From positions 682,001-746,000 of the forward strand of contig NC_085890.1 of NCBI RefSeq assembly GCF_035222375.1: a stretch of 64,000 nt of DNA. Direction: 5' to 3'. The notes beneath the pieces were generated by a model. It had not been told where the DNA came from. It ran no database searches and saw only the letters and a program-made list of their open reading frames with translations. A program made the position numbers and the translations under genes. Shown piece by piece: positions 21,897-33,871 of the stretch. Within the stretch, counting starts at the first letter, position 1. Every line of letters begins with the position of its first letter. This DNA is from Podospora pseudocomata (taxonomy: Eukaryota; Ascomycota; Sordariomycetes; Sordariales; Podosporaceae).

Positions 21897-23963
21897 TAGA
21901 ACTGCGGGCGGTTTTTGCGACATACGCGCACACACATCATCACATCTCGTCATCACTCTACGGCATTTATTTGGCACACGCATTTGTACTATGTTTTTTT
22001 GTACAAGTACGCCGACACATTATCATCATCAGGAGCACCATCGATACCAGCCCCCCCCCCTTTTTTTTTTTGTTTCGATTCTCGTTTCTTGGTTTCAGCA
22101 TTTTTGTTTCATTACAGCACCACCAGAGTGGGTTTTCGCTTCGATTGTGTTTATTCATTTTTTATTTTTATTTTTTTTATTTCTCCGAGACGAGATTATC
22201 AGACCTTGCTTAGTTATGGTGTTTTTTAAACGCTGGGAGGGGTTGATTGGTTTGATTTTCGGTATGCTTTTTTATTTTTATTTTTGGATTGATTGGAAGG
22301 AAAGGAGGGAGTTTTCTCTCACCATTTGGGGTGAGGGTTGTTTGATATATATGGCTTTGTTTTGTTTGGGAGTGATTATTCTGTAATTTTGGGAATGGGA
22401 ATGGGGGAAATATTTAGATACCAAGTTTTAAAGATAAAAGATGGAGATGGGGGTTGATATGAGAAAACGAACGGAGGGCGGGGGAGGTTGAGAGGGGGAG
22501 GGGGGTGAGAGGGGGAGGGGGTTATAGGGGGGTATAGGGGTGTTGGGTGTTGGGTGTTGGGTGTGGTGGTGGTAGTTGGAGATATAGGTGAGATAGGGTG
22601 GAATAAATATAAAGTCAAGAATTGAAGCTTTTTATGATGCCTTTGGACTGTTATGGTGGTGATACACATATGTGATGTCTGTCGATCATTGATCGGTATT
22701 TGTAAACAACCCGAACCCTTTTTTTCTTTTTTCTTTTATTGGCTGTGAGGGGTTTGGTCACTACCTGTCAAATCATATATTGGGGTCCAAAAAGGTGTCC
22801 ATTCTGGTGTTGTACGAGGGAGAGTCCCCGAGTGGCTGGAAAGGCCGAACTCAGTGGTCCTGGTCCCATTGCCAAGATATTAATTCCTTAACAGTGGGCC
22901 TTACTGACTAATCTGACACTACCCAACCCCAGCCCCTGAATCTCCAACAACAACCTTTCCTCACAAACAAACCAGAACACACGCTCACGTTACACCAACC
23001 CCCTGAAACTGACTTCACACCATTTCTCGGTGTGGCTTCTCTTTTTGGTCCGGAACTTTGATCCTGACCTGAAAAAGATATCGTTTTTTTTAGTGGTGGT
23101 AGTGGTGTGCGTGCTAGATGCAGCGATGTTCCACCTAGCAGCATGCTACCTCAAGCCAAACGAGGAAGGAATCATGAGGTTGCACACCGCCTCCAAGCTG
23201 GCCGAGGAAAAGGGAGGGAAGGGGTTTGCTGCTGCGAGTGGTAGTAATGTGGAAAAGGTTAACAGAGAGGAAGGGGTGGACCGGAAGCAGGAAGGAGAGC
23301 AAGGGGGTCGGGAGGATCACAGAGATGAAGTGAATAAAAAGGATGAGAAGGATGAGGGTATTGCCGAGAGAAAAGATGGAGAAGGCGACACTGTTGAGAT
23401 TTTGGCTTGACATGACGGAAGTTTTTTTGAAGGGGGATTGCAGAGGAACGGTCGGTCTTGGTGTTTTTGCCCACGACAGTGCAAGGTGTGAATGAAGCAC
23501 GGCGGTCAATCTAACATACCTACCTAGCAAAGCAGAACCCGCCACCTTCATAAATCCCAGCATCTTTTCTCAATAGTAAATCTCAAAGCTGATATTGCGC
23601 TACGGCAGCATATCGCCGCACGTCATACTCTCTATTCTCGCTGCTTACCCCCCCCTCCTCCCCTTTCCCCACAAGAGTAAAGCACCCAGGGTATATACAC
23701 CCACCGACCCCAACTTTCCCAACCCCAAAAAATATCACAAACGCCGAAACCCCATTTTGTATGAACCCTCCTTTTATTTCTCCCAAAAATGCCAGTCCAA
23801 CCCCTCCATGGTATCATTGTACGTGAAATAGGTAGCCTTCCCCCCTCCACCTCCCCAAAGAACTCCTCAACATGTCAGTCTTTCCCCCTCATCCCCACCA
23901 TCCCTCACTCCGCTCTCTCTTAAAATCAACACAGAGCTCCTCTGTGCTCAGCACCGCCCACTC
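21897..23963. other. intergenic, convergent 3' ends of lte1 and tbf1-like genes
   Basis: T-rich lte1 3' flank, then a very G-rich stretch at 22490-22570 and CT-rich sequence at 23630-23870. A Glu/Lys-rich ORF at 23127-23410 and its antisense partner are low-complexity and not supported. A tRNA-like motif near 22822 lacks a T-arm and was rejected. Confidence 0.45.
22541..22561. repeat. (TGTTGGG)3 G-rich heptamer repeat
   Basis: Three exact heptamers follow several GGGG-containing units (22490-22540). The strand has many runs of three or more G, so G-quadruplex formation is plausible. The unit is not the usual TTAGGG fungal telomere repeat. Confidence 0.8.
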
Positions 23964-26900
23964 CTAGTTAGGCTGAACAGCCAGAGCAGCCTGCAGCGAC
24001 TCCAACAACTCCTGATCTTGGTGATCAGGGGTGGAATGATGATTAGGAGGTATTGGCAGCCCGGGAACTGCCGGCGGCGAGGCCTGTGCTGGTGACGGCT
24101 GGGCTGTCGAGGCCTGGGGCTGGGGCTGGTATGCCGTTTGAGCCGGCTGAGCCGGTCGTGGTGGTGCCGGCGATGGCTGTGATGTTGTTGGTGAGGGGAT
24201 GTGACGGTGTGGTTGTGCCTGAGGCTGAGCCTGCTGCTGGACTTGTTGCTGGGTTTGCCGGTGTTGATGGTGCGTTTGCTGCTGTGGTTGCGGTGGCTGG
24301 GGCGCCTGAGCCTGGTGCTGTTGTTGTTGTTGCTGTTGTTGATGCTGCTGTAATTGTTGAGGATGCGCTTGCTGAACATGCTGCTGATGAGAATGTTGTC
24401 GCTGAGCTTGCTGGTTTTGCTGGACTTGTTGAAGCTGCTGAGCCTGTTGTTGCTGTTGCTGTGCAGGCCGACTGTGTTGGACCTGTTGGTGTTGTTGCAC
24501 CTGCTGACCCTGATGATGTTGAGGGACCTGCTGAAGTTGCTGGGCCTGCTGATGCTGAGCCTGCTGAGCCTGCTGAGCCTGTTGGGCTTGCGGAGCGTGC
24601 TGGTGTTGCGCAGTAGGCTGGTGTGGCATCGTTTGTTGCCGTTGCGGAGCTGGCGGCTGCTGCTGAGCTTGATGCTGCGGAGCCTGATATTGCTGGGCCT
24701 GGAGCTGCTGCTGTGCTTGATGCAGCTGCGACTGAGTCTGACGGTGGCCTTGTTGCTGGCCTTGCTGCTGAACAGGTTGTTGAACATGCTGCTGAACATG
24801 CTGCTGAGCGTGTTGCTGAGCGTGTTGCTGAGCGTGTTGCTGAGCGTGTTGCTGACCCTGGTTCTGCTGTTGCGGACTTTGTCTGTTCTGTTGCTGCTGT
24901 TGCTGCTGGGCTTGGTTCTGCTGAGGCTGGTGAGGCTGATGAGCCTGGTGCTGTTGGGCCTGGTGATGCGGAGAAGACGGCTGTGGCTGCAAGTGATGAT
25001 ACTGCGGCTTACTTGGAGGCTGCATCGACGTGCTTGGAGCCGGCGCCGGGGCTATGGATGGAAACGATGTAACCTTTGGTAGGCCGTGGTGTTCCTGAGG
25101 CTCCGACTTGACCATTGGTGAGATGGGCACTGGAGGCAAACCGCCCGATGTTGCCGTAGTCGTATTGCCATTCATAGGCCCGCTCACGCCCGGGGTGGTT
25201 GGGCTTGCCCGCGGAGCTTGCACACTTGAATGTGGGCCGGGCATCACGGACTGGTTGTTGTGTTGCATATTCGACAGCGCCATCATTGTCTGCAGCCTGG
25301 CCTGTTCTTCTTGGCTATTCTGCCGCGCCTTCTCCTCGGCTTCCTTTCTTGCTGCCTGGGTCGGAGCCCGAGTCTTGAGCTCTCCTGTGACGTGTTGCAG
25401 ATAGTACGGCATTTCCGAGTTCGTCTTGAGGAAAAATAGCTTCAGATTCCTTGCCTTGTCCTTCAGCTGGACCTGAGTGCGATCCCTCAGGATGTTTGAA
25501 ATGGTTCCGTGCGGCCCGAAAAGACCGAGAATTTGACTCCAATGGGGACCCTTCACCATGTCCAAACCAGCCATGAGAGCCTTCTCCTCTTCAGGACTCC
25601 AAGGCCTCCGAGTCGAATGCAGGCCTTCGCGCCTCGACGTATTAGATGATTTTGCAACAGCAGCCTGCCGAGCCTTTTCGTACAGAGCCGCAGTGGGTAA
25701 AGACTGATTTGGTGGAAGGCCATTCTCGTTCGTGGCAGCTGGAGCAGCCGGGGCTGCTGGCGCGGGGCTCTGTGTGTACGTCTGATATTGGCCCTGGTGT
25801 TGTTGATTCATTTGCGCAATGTAGTGAGGATGGGCCGGGGCGTGTCCGAGATTTGCGGTCCCGACAGTCCCCGAATATATCATAGTCGAGGTGGTGGGGA
25901 GCCCATGCGGCGGTTCTTCTGGGATTTTCGGAAGGCTGGCAGCGATTAGATTCGCCAATTCGGTAGTCGAGCTATTCATGTCATGCTGTCCAGCGGAAGA
26001 GTCCTTAATCAGCCCGCTCAGGTCATGCGACAAGGACGAATCCTTGGCCAACTCCTGCTCGATGAGCTTTTTCAATGTTTCGTCATCATGTTGACCCGAC
26101 AGATCTTCGCCGTCGAGTTCTTTGGTTTCCCCAGCCATCGGAAGTTGCGCTGTTGCAAGCCTGAGCGTTTCAGCAAGGCTGTCGTGCTGCTCCTCGATTT
26201 CCATATTCGTGGCCAGAACCGGCTCCTCCTCTTGTGTGGGTATGTTGATGCCGTAGCTCCTGGCGTAGTCAACTATAACAGCCAGGTGGCCTTGCAAAAA
26301 CAAGCTCAGCAACTCGGTGATTCTCTCGGGTGACGATTGCTCCGCCAATGATCCTGTTCTTGTCAGTCCACCGACATTCAGAAATCCAAACGGGGAGGAG
26401 CAAGTACTCTTGATAGATTCATCAGCGGCCGATTGAACCAGCAATTCCCTTCTCTCGCGAACCTGACCAACCAGCCGCTCCTCATCCGGATTCAATGCCA
26501 GATCTCCACTGCGATTCTTCAAAACCTCATCGAACCGAGCAGGAAACAAAGTGTCCAACACGCCCAGCGCCGGCTGCGGTGGTTGGTGATTAAGCGCATC
26601 CAAGAAGAGCCGCGTCTTCAAGCTAACTAACAATTCGGTCAAAGAGTCCTTGTATTCGCCGTCTTCGGGGATGAAGACGCTGAAAAAAGAATCGTGTACA
26701 TCTTTCAGTGTCACATCGCCTGAGCCAAACACCATGCCTGCCACCGAAGCCAAGTTTGACATACGGATCGTCTCCCTATCCTCCGAGTCTGTGATTTCCA
26801 ACTCGTCGACCGAAAGGAGGTGAGAGTCTGAGTACATCTTTCGTGTGCTTTCAAACACATTCCAGAGCATACCATAGGCCTTGTAAAACTCGGATTCGGT

Positions 26901-27896
26901 CTGGGCAAGAAGTGCATCGGTGTCAGCTTTGGTATTCTGCGACAGTCTGATGAGGATCTGAACAGCAAAACTGCCCATGTTCAGGAGGCTCATGGACCGC
27001 ATATGATAAAAGGAGTGACGAGTAAAGTTTGCGATTTTGTTCCGTGTTTTCTCAGCCTCGGGCGTGGCAGGTATTGGGTTGGTGGTCCGTACCACGTTCA
27101 CATCGTAATCAGCCAGCGCATTATTCAGCATCGTTTCCAGGTCGACAGGCGCCATGTCATGCCCATTCATCTCACCATGTCCCGCTTGCTCTGGGTGCCC
27201 GAGTTGCGCCTCATGTTGGGCAAACTCCATCTTCAACCGTTTTGCCAGGCTATCCTCATCATCCAGGTCAGGGCTCCTGGGTCGTTTGGCTTCACTCGGC
27301 ATCTGGGCAGTAACGGGGACTCCCGGTGAAGGGTCAATTGGTGTTTGAGAGTCTGCCGGGGGTTGAGACATCGTCGGTTGCGGTAATAGCGCTTGAGATG
27401 GAGACTGATGCACAAGGGCATCCGTCTGGGCTTGGGCAGATGCTAAGAGCTGCTCTATCTGGACTGAAGGCGATTGCGCATCGAGCACTGTGGTTGGGGT
27501 CGCAGCAAGCAGGTTCGGCGCGGGGCTCGGAACAGGGGCGGGAGTCGATGGTGGTGGGAGAGAGGAAACTGCTGCGGCTGTAGATATTAACGGAGTGGCA
27601 GGAGTTGCCGGCGTTGTTGGCGCTGCTGGCACTGTGGGTGTGGGTGTGGGTGTGATTGTGGTTGTGGCTTCCCCATGTTGCGACGTGGGCGGTGGTGGTG
27701 GCGGAGGAGGAGGAGCAGGAGCAGTCGGAGCCGCAGTCTTCTCAGGAGCAACATCTGGCGCTTGTTGAGATGGAGGTTGTTCAGGATCGGCCTTGATTGG
27801 ACTATCGGCGTCTGGCATCGGAACATCGTCGTTGCTGCTGTTGTTGAAGGCAGCAAAGAGATCGGCCTCGAGACCGGCGAGCATCGTGTCGGCCAT
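23964..27896 (-). CDS. tbf1: TBF1/TRF-like telobox Myb protein with Gln-rich C-terminus
   Basis: This is a single-exon gene of 1310 aa. A Pro/Ala/Thr-rich disordered N-terminus is followed at about residues 252-480 by an all-helical segment ([18 protein letters not shown] onward) resembling the TRF-homology dimerisation domain. At about 762-825 is a single Myb/telobox domain: [21 protein letters not shown], then a telobox-type [12 protein letters not shown] recognition helix. Proteins of this class (Tbf1 in yeasts, TRF1/2 in animals) bind TTAGGG-like telomeric repeats and also act at subtelomeres, rDNA or snoRNA promoters. From about residue 980 to 1220 the protein is dominated by Gln with Ala/His ([10 protein letters not shown] repeats) encoded by CAG-type arrays. 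A Pro/Ala-rich end follows. DNA binding is well supported, and the telomeric target is inferred. Confidence 0.85.
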   Translation of the reverse strand: MADTMLAGLEADLFAAFNNSSNDDVPMPDADSPIKADPEQPPSQQAPDVAPEKTAAPTAPAPPPPPPPPPTSQHGEATTTITPTPTPTVPAAPTTPATPATPLISTAAAVSSLPPPSTPAPVPSPAPNLLAATPTTVLDAQSPSVQIEQLLASAQAQTDALVHQSPSQALLPQPTMSQPPADSQTPIDPSPGVPVTAQMPSEAKRPRSPDLDDEDSLAKRLKMEFAQHEAQLGHPEQAGHGEMNGHDMAPVDLETMLNNALADYDVNVVRTTNPIPATPEAEKTRNKIANFTRHSFYHMRSMSLLNMGSFAVQILIRLSQNTKADTDALLAQTESEFYKAYGMLWNVFESTRKMYSDSHLLSVDELEITDSEDRETIRMSNLASVAGMVFGSGDVTLKDVHDSFFSVFIPEDGEYKDSLTELLVSLKTRLFLDALNHQPPQPALGVLDTLFPARFDEVLKNRSGDLALNPDEERLVGQVRERRELLVQSAADESIKSTCSSPFGFLNVGGLTRTGSLAEQSSPERITELLSLFLQGHLAVIVDYARSYGINIPTQEEEPVLATNMEIEEQHDSLAETLRLATAQLPMAGETKELDGEDLSGQHDDETLKKLIEQELAKDSSLSHDLSGLIKDSSAGQHDMNSSTTELANLIAASLPKIPEEPPHGLPTTSTMIYSGTVGTANLGHAPAHPHYIAQMNQQHQGQYQTYTQSPAPAAPAAPAATNENGLPPNQSLPTAALYEKARQAAVAKSSNTSRREGLHSTRRPWSPEEEKALMAGLDMVKGPHWSQILGLFGPHGTISNILRDRTQVQLKDKARNLKLFFLKTNSEMPYYLQHVTGELKTRAPTQAARKEAEEKARQNSQEEQARLQTMMALSNMQHNNQSVMPGPHSSVQAPRASPTTPGVSGPMNGNTTTATSGGLPPVPISPMVKSEPQEHHGLPKVTSFPSIAPAPAPSTSMQPPSKPQYHHLQPQPSSPHHQAQQHQAHQPHQPQQNQAQQQQQQQNRQSPQQQNQGQQHAQQHAQQHAQQHAQQHVQQHVQQPVQQQGQQQGHRQTQSQLHQAQQQLQAQQYQAPQHQAQQQPPAPQRQQTMPHQPTAQHQHAPQAQQAQQAQQAQHQQAQQLQQVPQHHQGQQVQQHQQVQHSRPAQQQQQQAQQLQQVQQNQQAQRQHSHQQHVQQAHPQQLQQHQQQQQQQQHQAQAPQPPQPQQQTHHQHRQTQQQVQQQAQPQAQPHRHIPSPTTSQPSPAPPRPAQPAQTAYQPQPQASTAQPSPAQASPPAVPGLPIPPNHHSTPDHQDQELLESLQAALAVQPN

Positions 27897-29543
27897 GTTC
27901 GCAGCTTAGAGCGCGAAGCCCATTGAACGGGGGCTGAAGTCTCGTCGGTTTACCCCGCACACTTAGTGGCAGACTTGAACCGATCTCGAAGTATGTATAC
28001 GACAAAAGAAGACAGTCCAATGGGTCCGACGGCGGGTGTCGTCTCTCTTGGGCGGGCGGTGTCGTTATCGCGGTCTTGGGCGGGACTGGGGAGATGTCGG
28101 AGAAATTTTTCTGACGTCCGACATCCAAAGTTGCCCTTATTTTGTGCCCCAGCCTCCGATACACAAGCTGCGTTTATGCGCTTGAAATTCCAAGGAAATA
28201 CCAAAAATCCAGCCACATCCGTCAATTCCAAAGAATACTGAGCTCAACAAGGGCATTTTGATAACAACTACGAGCAACTCTCGTTTCATGCTTCGATTGA
28301 CACTCCGCATGATCGTGTATGTCTTCAAAGAGAAGCCAGCTAGCGAAGTGACGGATAACAAGGCACTATCTAATCGGAAGGCACCTCAGCTTGCAATTGG
28401 CCAACCACGATAGAAATAGCGATCAAGGTGCGTGCGGTTGGGATCGAATACTCACGGGGGAATATAAATGTGCAAGGCTAGCTTTACAAAGGAATCTTTA
28501 GGTGCAGAACGCATGGGTTGGAAGTTGGGGATGTGATAGAAAAGTGATACGACTCAGGCTCTCATAGGACTTACCTATCTCGGTTTTCATCTTCCGTCAG
28601 CCAGACCTTGACTGGGAAAGCCGTAGAACTTCAACATGCTCATCAGGTCTCCGGCGTCACCCAGTAAGCATCAGGAAGGCCCCGAGAAAAGTCCGATTGT
28701 GTTTAAAAGAAGAGAACCGACTTTTGGTGTGCTTCACGGGGTCTAGAATCGTTCGAGTTCCGGTAGCATCGTCCACAGTGAGCATGAGAGAGCATACGAT
28801 GGTGTCTCAGAAGGTGTGGTATAAACGATAGTATCATGAAGAAGCACTGTTGGTGCGCAGCATTCGGCGGGAGGGAAGGATCTCGGCCGCCCGGAGCATG
28901 CAGCACGGAGGACCGTTGCAACTTGACATTGCCGAGAGATGTTCCCCGGGTCTTGGATCGGAGATAACGGAGAGCTATCCAGACCCCTCAGATTACTATA
29001 TACACGCCATATTTCTTGATGAGACACAGCTTCGCTCTCCATTGCCCCGAAGCATCCAAAGGACGGTGGTTATTAATTGAGACAGTATCAAACATACTGG
29101 CAGCCACCTCGAAGATCAACTACTAATGATCATGCCGAGGCAGTCGAGGAATGGACGTCTCAACAAAGGAAAGATGCGGGGAGGCGGAGTGTTACAACAA
29201 ACCCGTGGAGATCGGTGACAACACAAGGGAATGGTAGCAATCCGTCTGTTCGGCTTTCCTCAAGCTTTCTTGCCCCAGCTTCCGGGGATAGACTCTGGGC
29301 TCTGATATCATCCAGGTAAAGACATGGACGAATGACATGAATGCCTAGGCACGCTTCAACGCGGCTTATGTTTCAATGCTGGGATGGAGCATTATGTGTC
29401 GCCCCCTGAGCGGGGTTCATAGTCCCGCTGCCATCGTCATGCGGGGAAAGTGAGCAGCCAACGAGATGTGATGCTCGGGATGGCGGAATCCAGTGGACAT
29501 CGTGAGAACATCTTCAGTCAAGTCACCAGCGGTGAGGTGGTGG

Positions 29544-29562
29544 AGAGAGAGAGAGAGAGAGC
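29544..29562. repeat. (GA)n microsatellite
   Basis: About nine GA units in the upstream region of the aldehyde dehydrogenase gene. Confidence 0.9.
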
Positions 29563-29830
29563 CGTGGACCTTTGGTATGGATACCCCGTGAGTTGTCTGC
29601 CTCGAAATGATGGAGATTCTGGGGCGCTTGGGGAGATTCTGGGGAAGAGGCAGAGCCACCCGCGTCACCCCCCGACCCCGCGACCCCCGCTTCCGCTGCA
29701 TGCACTTCCAGTTCCGTGGCCGTGACCCACTCGGCCGTCCACTGCCAGTGCCATCCGGGGGGGAAGGATGAACTGGTAGCTGGTACCCCTCGCCACTACT
29801 TTGTCCCCAACTGTTTTCCGGCGCAACATG

Positions 29831-29837
29831 TATTTAA
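29831..29837 (+). promoter_or_regulatory. TATA-like box of the aldehyde dehydrogenase gene
   Basis: TATTTAA lies about 147 nt before the ATG and is followed by a CT-rich leader, as in strongly expressed fungal genes. Confidence 0.45.
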
Positions 29838-29983
29838 GGTCCTGCGGGGACGCCCTCTCGTCCTCGCTGCTTCCCCATTCCCCTCACAGCTTCCCACCTT
29901 GACACCTGAGACAGCGAGCTGGTTTCGTTCTTCCTGTCCCAATCTGTCCATATCCCAAGCTGTCACACGAAGCTGCCAACATC

Positions 29984-31603
29984 ATGGCCAACGTCTTCAC
30001 CGAGCTCAAGACCCCTACCACGGGCACCTACAAGCAGCCCACCGGACTGTATGTGGCTTCTCTTTCTTCCCCCATAGTGAACCACTCACCCTAACCCTGA
30101 CTTGTACAGCTTCATCAACAACGAGTTCGTCGAGGGTGTCGAGAAGAAGACCTTTGAGGTCATCAACCCCGCCACCGAGGAGGTCATCTGCTCCGTCCAC
30201 GAAGCCACCGAGGCCGACGTCGACATTGCCGTCAAGGCTGCTCGCGATGCCTTCGAGGGCTCGTGGCGCCAGGTTACCCCTCAGCAGCGTGGAAACTTGC
30301 TGCTTAAGCTTGCCGACCTGATTGAGAAGAACCTTGAGCTCCTTGCTTCCGTCGAGTCTCTTGACAATGGCAAGTCCATCACCATGGCTCGTGGAGATGT
30401 TGGCGCCGTTGTTGGTTGCATTCGGTACTATGGCGGCTGGGCCGACAAGATTGAGGGCAAGACGATTGATATTGCGCCAGACATGTTCCACTACACCAGA
30501 CTCGAGCCGGTGCGTTGTCCTTGGGTACGAAGCCACCATAAACTGCTAATGCTAACTGTCGTGTCATTTAGATTGGCGTCTGCGGCCAGATCATCCCATG
30601 GAACTTCCCACTTCTGATGCTCGGCTGGAAGATTGGACCTGCTCTGGCTACTGGTAACACTGTTGTTCTCAAGACCGCTGAGCAAACGCCTTTGTCCGGT
30701 CTCGTCTTTGCTCAGTTCGTCAAGGAGGCTGGTTTCCCTCCCGGTGTTCTCAACATCATCTCTGGCTTCGGCAAGACTGCCGGCGCTGCCATCTCTTCCC
30801 ACATGGACATCGACAAGGTCGCCTTTACTGGCTCCACTGTCGTTGGCCGCACCATCATGAAGGCCGCTGCGTCTTCTAACCTCAAGAAGGTTACCCTCGA
30901 GTTGGGCGGCAAGTCTCCCAATATCGTCTTCAACGATGCCGATATCGAGCAGACCATCAGCTGGGTCAACTTTGGTATCTACTTCAACCACGGCCAGTGC
31001 TGCTGCGCCGGATCTCGTATCTACGTGCAGTCCGGCATCTACGACAAGTTCGTTGCTGCTTTCAAGAAGCGCGCTGAGGCGAACAAGGTCGGCGACCCAT
31101 TCCACCCCGAGACCTTCCAAGGCCCCCAGGTGTCTCAGCTCCAATACGATCGTATCATGGAGTACATTGAGTCCGGCAAGAGCGAGGGCGCTACAGTCGA
31201 GACTGGTGGAGCCCGTCACGGTGACAAGGGCTACTTCATCCAGCCCACCATCTTCACCAACGTCAGCCCCAAGATGAAGATCATGCAGGAAGAGATCTTC
31301 GGCCCCGTCTGCGCTATCGCCAAGTTCGACACCGAGGAGGAGGTCCTCCAGATGGCCCACGACACCATTTATGGTCTTGCCTCTGCTGTCCACACCAAGG
31401 ATCTCAACACCGCGATCAGGGTCGCCAACTCCCTCCGTGCCGGTACCGTCTGGGTCAACTGCTACAACCTGCTTTCGCACCAGCTGCCATTCGGTGGTTA
31501 TGCTCAGAGTGGTATCGGGCGCGAGTTGGGTGAGGAGGCTTTGGCCAACTACACGCAACACAAGTCTGTCGCCATCAGATTGGGCGGTGCGTTGTTTGGT
31601 TAA
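29984..31603 (+). CDS. aldA: NAD(P)+-dependent aldehyde dehydrogenase
   Basis: The protein has 498 aa in three exons, 29984-30048, 30110-30509 and 30572-31603. It oxidises aldehydes, such as acetaldehyde from ethanol or pyruvate, to acids. The class-1/2 ALDH fold is clear: [21 protein letters not shown] in the cofactor-binding region, FTGSTVVGR, the general-base Glu in [10 protein letters not shown] (about residue 265), and the nucleophilic Cys (about 299) in [19 protein letters not shown] and the C-terminal [13 protein letters not shown] also match. Length is normal. No targeting peptide is obvious, so it is probably cytosolic, like Aspergillus AldA. Codons are strongly C-ending throughout, suggesting high expression. 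The gene is convergent with the MFS transporter. The symbol is by analogy. Confidence 0.95.
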
Positions 31604-32443
31604 GCGTCTTGCTGTCGGGATAGGGGTAAAAGTGGGTCTGGTTCAGGGGTAATGAATTGGGAGCTTGATGTATTCTCACAATGTAACGTACTCTGGGTTG
31701 CGGGTTGGACTTGATCTTTGGGTGTATCAGGGTTACGAAGTAATGACAAAACGCGATGATATTCGAACATTTTATGATACATCTTCTTGAACCACACGCT
31801 GTCATGTATGGCCAAATTATGGTCCTCAAAAGAAGTGATGAGGTTTGATGGACCGGTATTAGTGGTCTCTACCGCGTTATTTATGCATTTTGAGAGGAAC
31901 CGGTGATGAGATTGAAACCTAAATTGACCTTGCTACCAAGAATGTGAGACAGACATGTCTATCTGGACGGGCCTGGTGACGATTCTCGGTGCTACAAGAC
32001 TGATCCGGTATCAGGGTACATTACCTAAAACTCTTGAAAAAGGAACTGTTTGTTGAAGAAATAGCGGGTGAGGCGTTGCGTTTGGGTGTTTGTTTGTGGC
32101 CCTGAATATGCCGTGGGATAATGAGAGAGGGCACGTGAGAGGATGAGTGGTCTTGCTAGCCTTGGTCAGGCTTGCAAGTAGGTTTTGCCATTTTAACGAT
32201 GGATGACTTGGTGGTTCTTTCCTCATGGGCATAGGCAAACTGAACACCTGCCTACACCTGAAACGGGACCCCACCACGTCACATATCCACATGTTCAGGT
32301 TGGCTTATTGCAACTGAGCTGGACGCATTATTTCCGCTGGACTTCCAATATGTAGCATATGAAAAAGAACAGTCCCATTCAAGCTAGCTATACCGACAGC
32401 AGCAAAACCTATAAGAGATTGTCCAGGACCAACTAGACCTTTG
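31604..32443. other. intergenic, convergent 3' ends
   Basis: 840 nt between the aldehyde dehydrogenase and the transporter. No ORF or RNA gene was seen. Confidence 0.5.
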
Positions 32444-33871
32444 CTAATTCCGTTTCCTCGTCACCTTCTTGATGACCTTTCTCATCCCATCTCCGACCTT
32501 CTCGCCCTCCTCCCTCGCCTTCTCCAGCCCGCCTGGTTTCAGCCCACCAGGCAAGAACCACCACATCAACAAGATGAAAATGAGAATCGCCAGACAGATC
32601 GGCTGCAACACTTCCACCCCCTTACTCTGAGCGATGGCCCCCACCGCAAACGGGAACAGTGCCGCGCCCCCTCCGCCGAATGCTGCAGCAAATCCAATCG
32701 CTGAAACATGATAATCGCTCGGCAGCAACTTTGTCGCCGCCACAATCGCCGCCGGAAATAACGGACCCAAGAAGAAACCCAAGAACGTCGCAAAGGTTGC
32801 CGATGCCGCGAAGTTGGGTACAGTCCAGTAGAGGACTTGCATCACAATCGAGAGCACCAGATAGATGGTGATGGCAAGCTTTTCTCCTATCCTCCCTGTG
32901 ACAAAACCCAACACCACCCGTCCCACTGTCAATCCAAGCCAGAAGAAAGTAACAGTCAGACCAGCCAGAAAAGGTTCAGCATTGCGGACTCGCAACATAA
33001 ACGTCGTGATCCACCCTCCCAGCGACACCTCAGCGCCTACATACCCAAGCAGGAACATGGCGAGGATCCAAGTAATGGGTTCTTTGAGCACTGTTCGAGT
33101 CGTGGTTCTCTTTCCACCAGTGGTATCTAAAAACTGAGCTCTGTATAGCTTGGCCGTCGCCCTCCAGAATGCCGCCGTTAGAAATACGAGACCGACACCA
33201 TCCAGACCAATCATCACATAGTAAAACGTGTACCACTCCAATCCTCCCTTGGTCACCATCGCTGTCGCAATCAAGGGTCCGATGGTGGCGCCTAGACCGT
33301 AAGCGCCGTGAAGAAGACCGAGAAGCTCATTGGCGTTGTGCATATTGCCTATCCAGGCGTTCCAAGCACTGTCTTCGATGCCATTACCGTAGCCGGTGAA
33401 AGCTAGGACGACTGGCAGAACGGGATAGGGCGGGTGGAAGACAAGCGGAATGATACCAATGAGACGACAAACGGGACCGAGGACGGCGATACCAACTTGC
33501 CCGAAGTGGTGGTGGACCAGTGAATTGCTGAGTGCTGCAAGGGTGTACCCTATGAAGGGAGACAGGAAGACAAGGGAGACGGCGGTGTAGGAGATGGAAT
33601 AGTATGTTTCGATGTAGGGAAGAAGGGCACCGACAGCGCCGTCAGTCATACCCATGAGGATGAAGGCGTATATGGTGCCGAGAAAGCGGAAGATGTTTGT
33701 GGCGGATTGGTTCCATCGTTGTTGGAGGGGAGGAGCCGAGGCTTCCTCATCCGTGGTCTCTTCCGACAAGTCGACCTTTTCAGGATCGCGTGCTGGGATG
33801 ATGGACTCATCCATCTTCCTGGAACTATTGGGATTGTCGACACTGACGTGGTCTGGACTGGCGGTCGACAT
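32444..33871 (-). CDS. MFS transporter (fungal, BSC6-like group)
   Basis: This is a single-exon gene of 475 aa. After an acidic, Ser-rich N-terminus of about 50 residues there are about 12 hydrophobic segments, beginning FRFLGTIYAFILMGMTDGAVG. The arrangement is that of a major facilitator. A GRVVLGFVTGRIGEKL loop and a FFLGPLFPAAIVAATKLLP segment lie in the second half, and the C-terminus is Lys/Arg-rich and cytosolic. It resembles the fungal group annotated as bypass-of-stop-codon protein 6, so sugar or organic-compound transport is possible, but the substrate is unknown. The frame stays open upstream to a GTG at 34006. I chose the ATG at 33871 because a TATA-like box sits about 75 nt before it. 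Confidence 0.85.
   Translation of the reverse strand: MSTASPDHVSVDNPNSSRKMDESIIPARDPEKVDLSEETTDEEASAPPLQQRWNQSATNIFRFLGTIYAFILMGMTDGAVGALLPYIETYYSISYTAVSLVFLSPFIGYTLAALSNSLVHHHFGQVGIAVLGPVCRLIGIIPLVFHPPYPVLPVVLAFTGYGNGIEDSAWNAWIGNMHNANELLGLLHGAYGLGATIGPLIATAMVTKGGLEWYTFYYVMIGLDGVGLVFLTAAFWRATAKLYRAQFLDTTGGKRTTTRTVLKEPITWILAMFLLGYVGAEVSLGGWITTFMLRVRNAEPFLAGLTVTFFWLGLTVGRVVLGFVTGRIGEKLAITIYLVLSIVMQVLYWTVPNFAASATFATFLGFFLGPLFPAAIVAATKLLPSDYHVSAIGFAAAFGGGGAALFPFAVGAIAQSKGVEVLQPICLAILIFILLMWWFLPGGLKPGGLEKAREEGEKVGDGMRKVIKKVTRKRN

Larger units (their letters stand above)
27897..29983. other. divergent intergenic region, tbf1-like / aldehyde dehydrogenase
   Basis: About 2.1 kb without a convincing ORF, holding the promoters of both flanking genes. 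A (GA)n tract is at 29544-29562. GCGGGG hexamers matching the loose CreA consensus SYGGRG occur in the last 600 bases, but the motif is short enough to arise by chance. Confidence 0.4.

Noticed and set aside
22820-22900. tRNA-like CCGAGTGGCTGGAAAGGCCG motif
   Set aside because: It resembles a D-arm of a class-II tRNA, but there is no T-arm or acceptor pairing, so it is not a tRNA.
24053-25072. plus-strand Ala/Val- and Leu-rich ORFs opposite the Gln-rich tail
   Set aside because: They are complementary readings of the CAG repeats, not genes.
30491-31561. 356-codon minus-strand ORF opposite the aldehyde dehydrogenase
   Set aside because: Antisense shadow of a C-ending coding sequence, with the real gene clear on the other strand.
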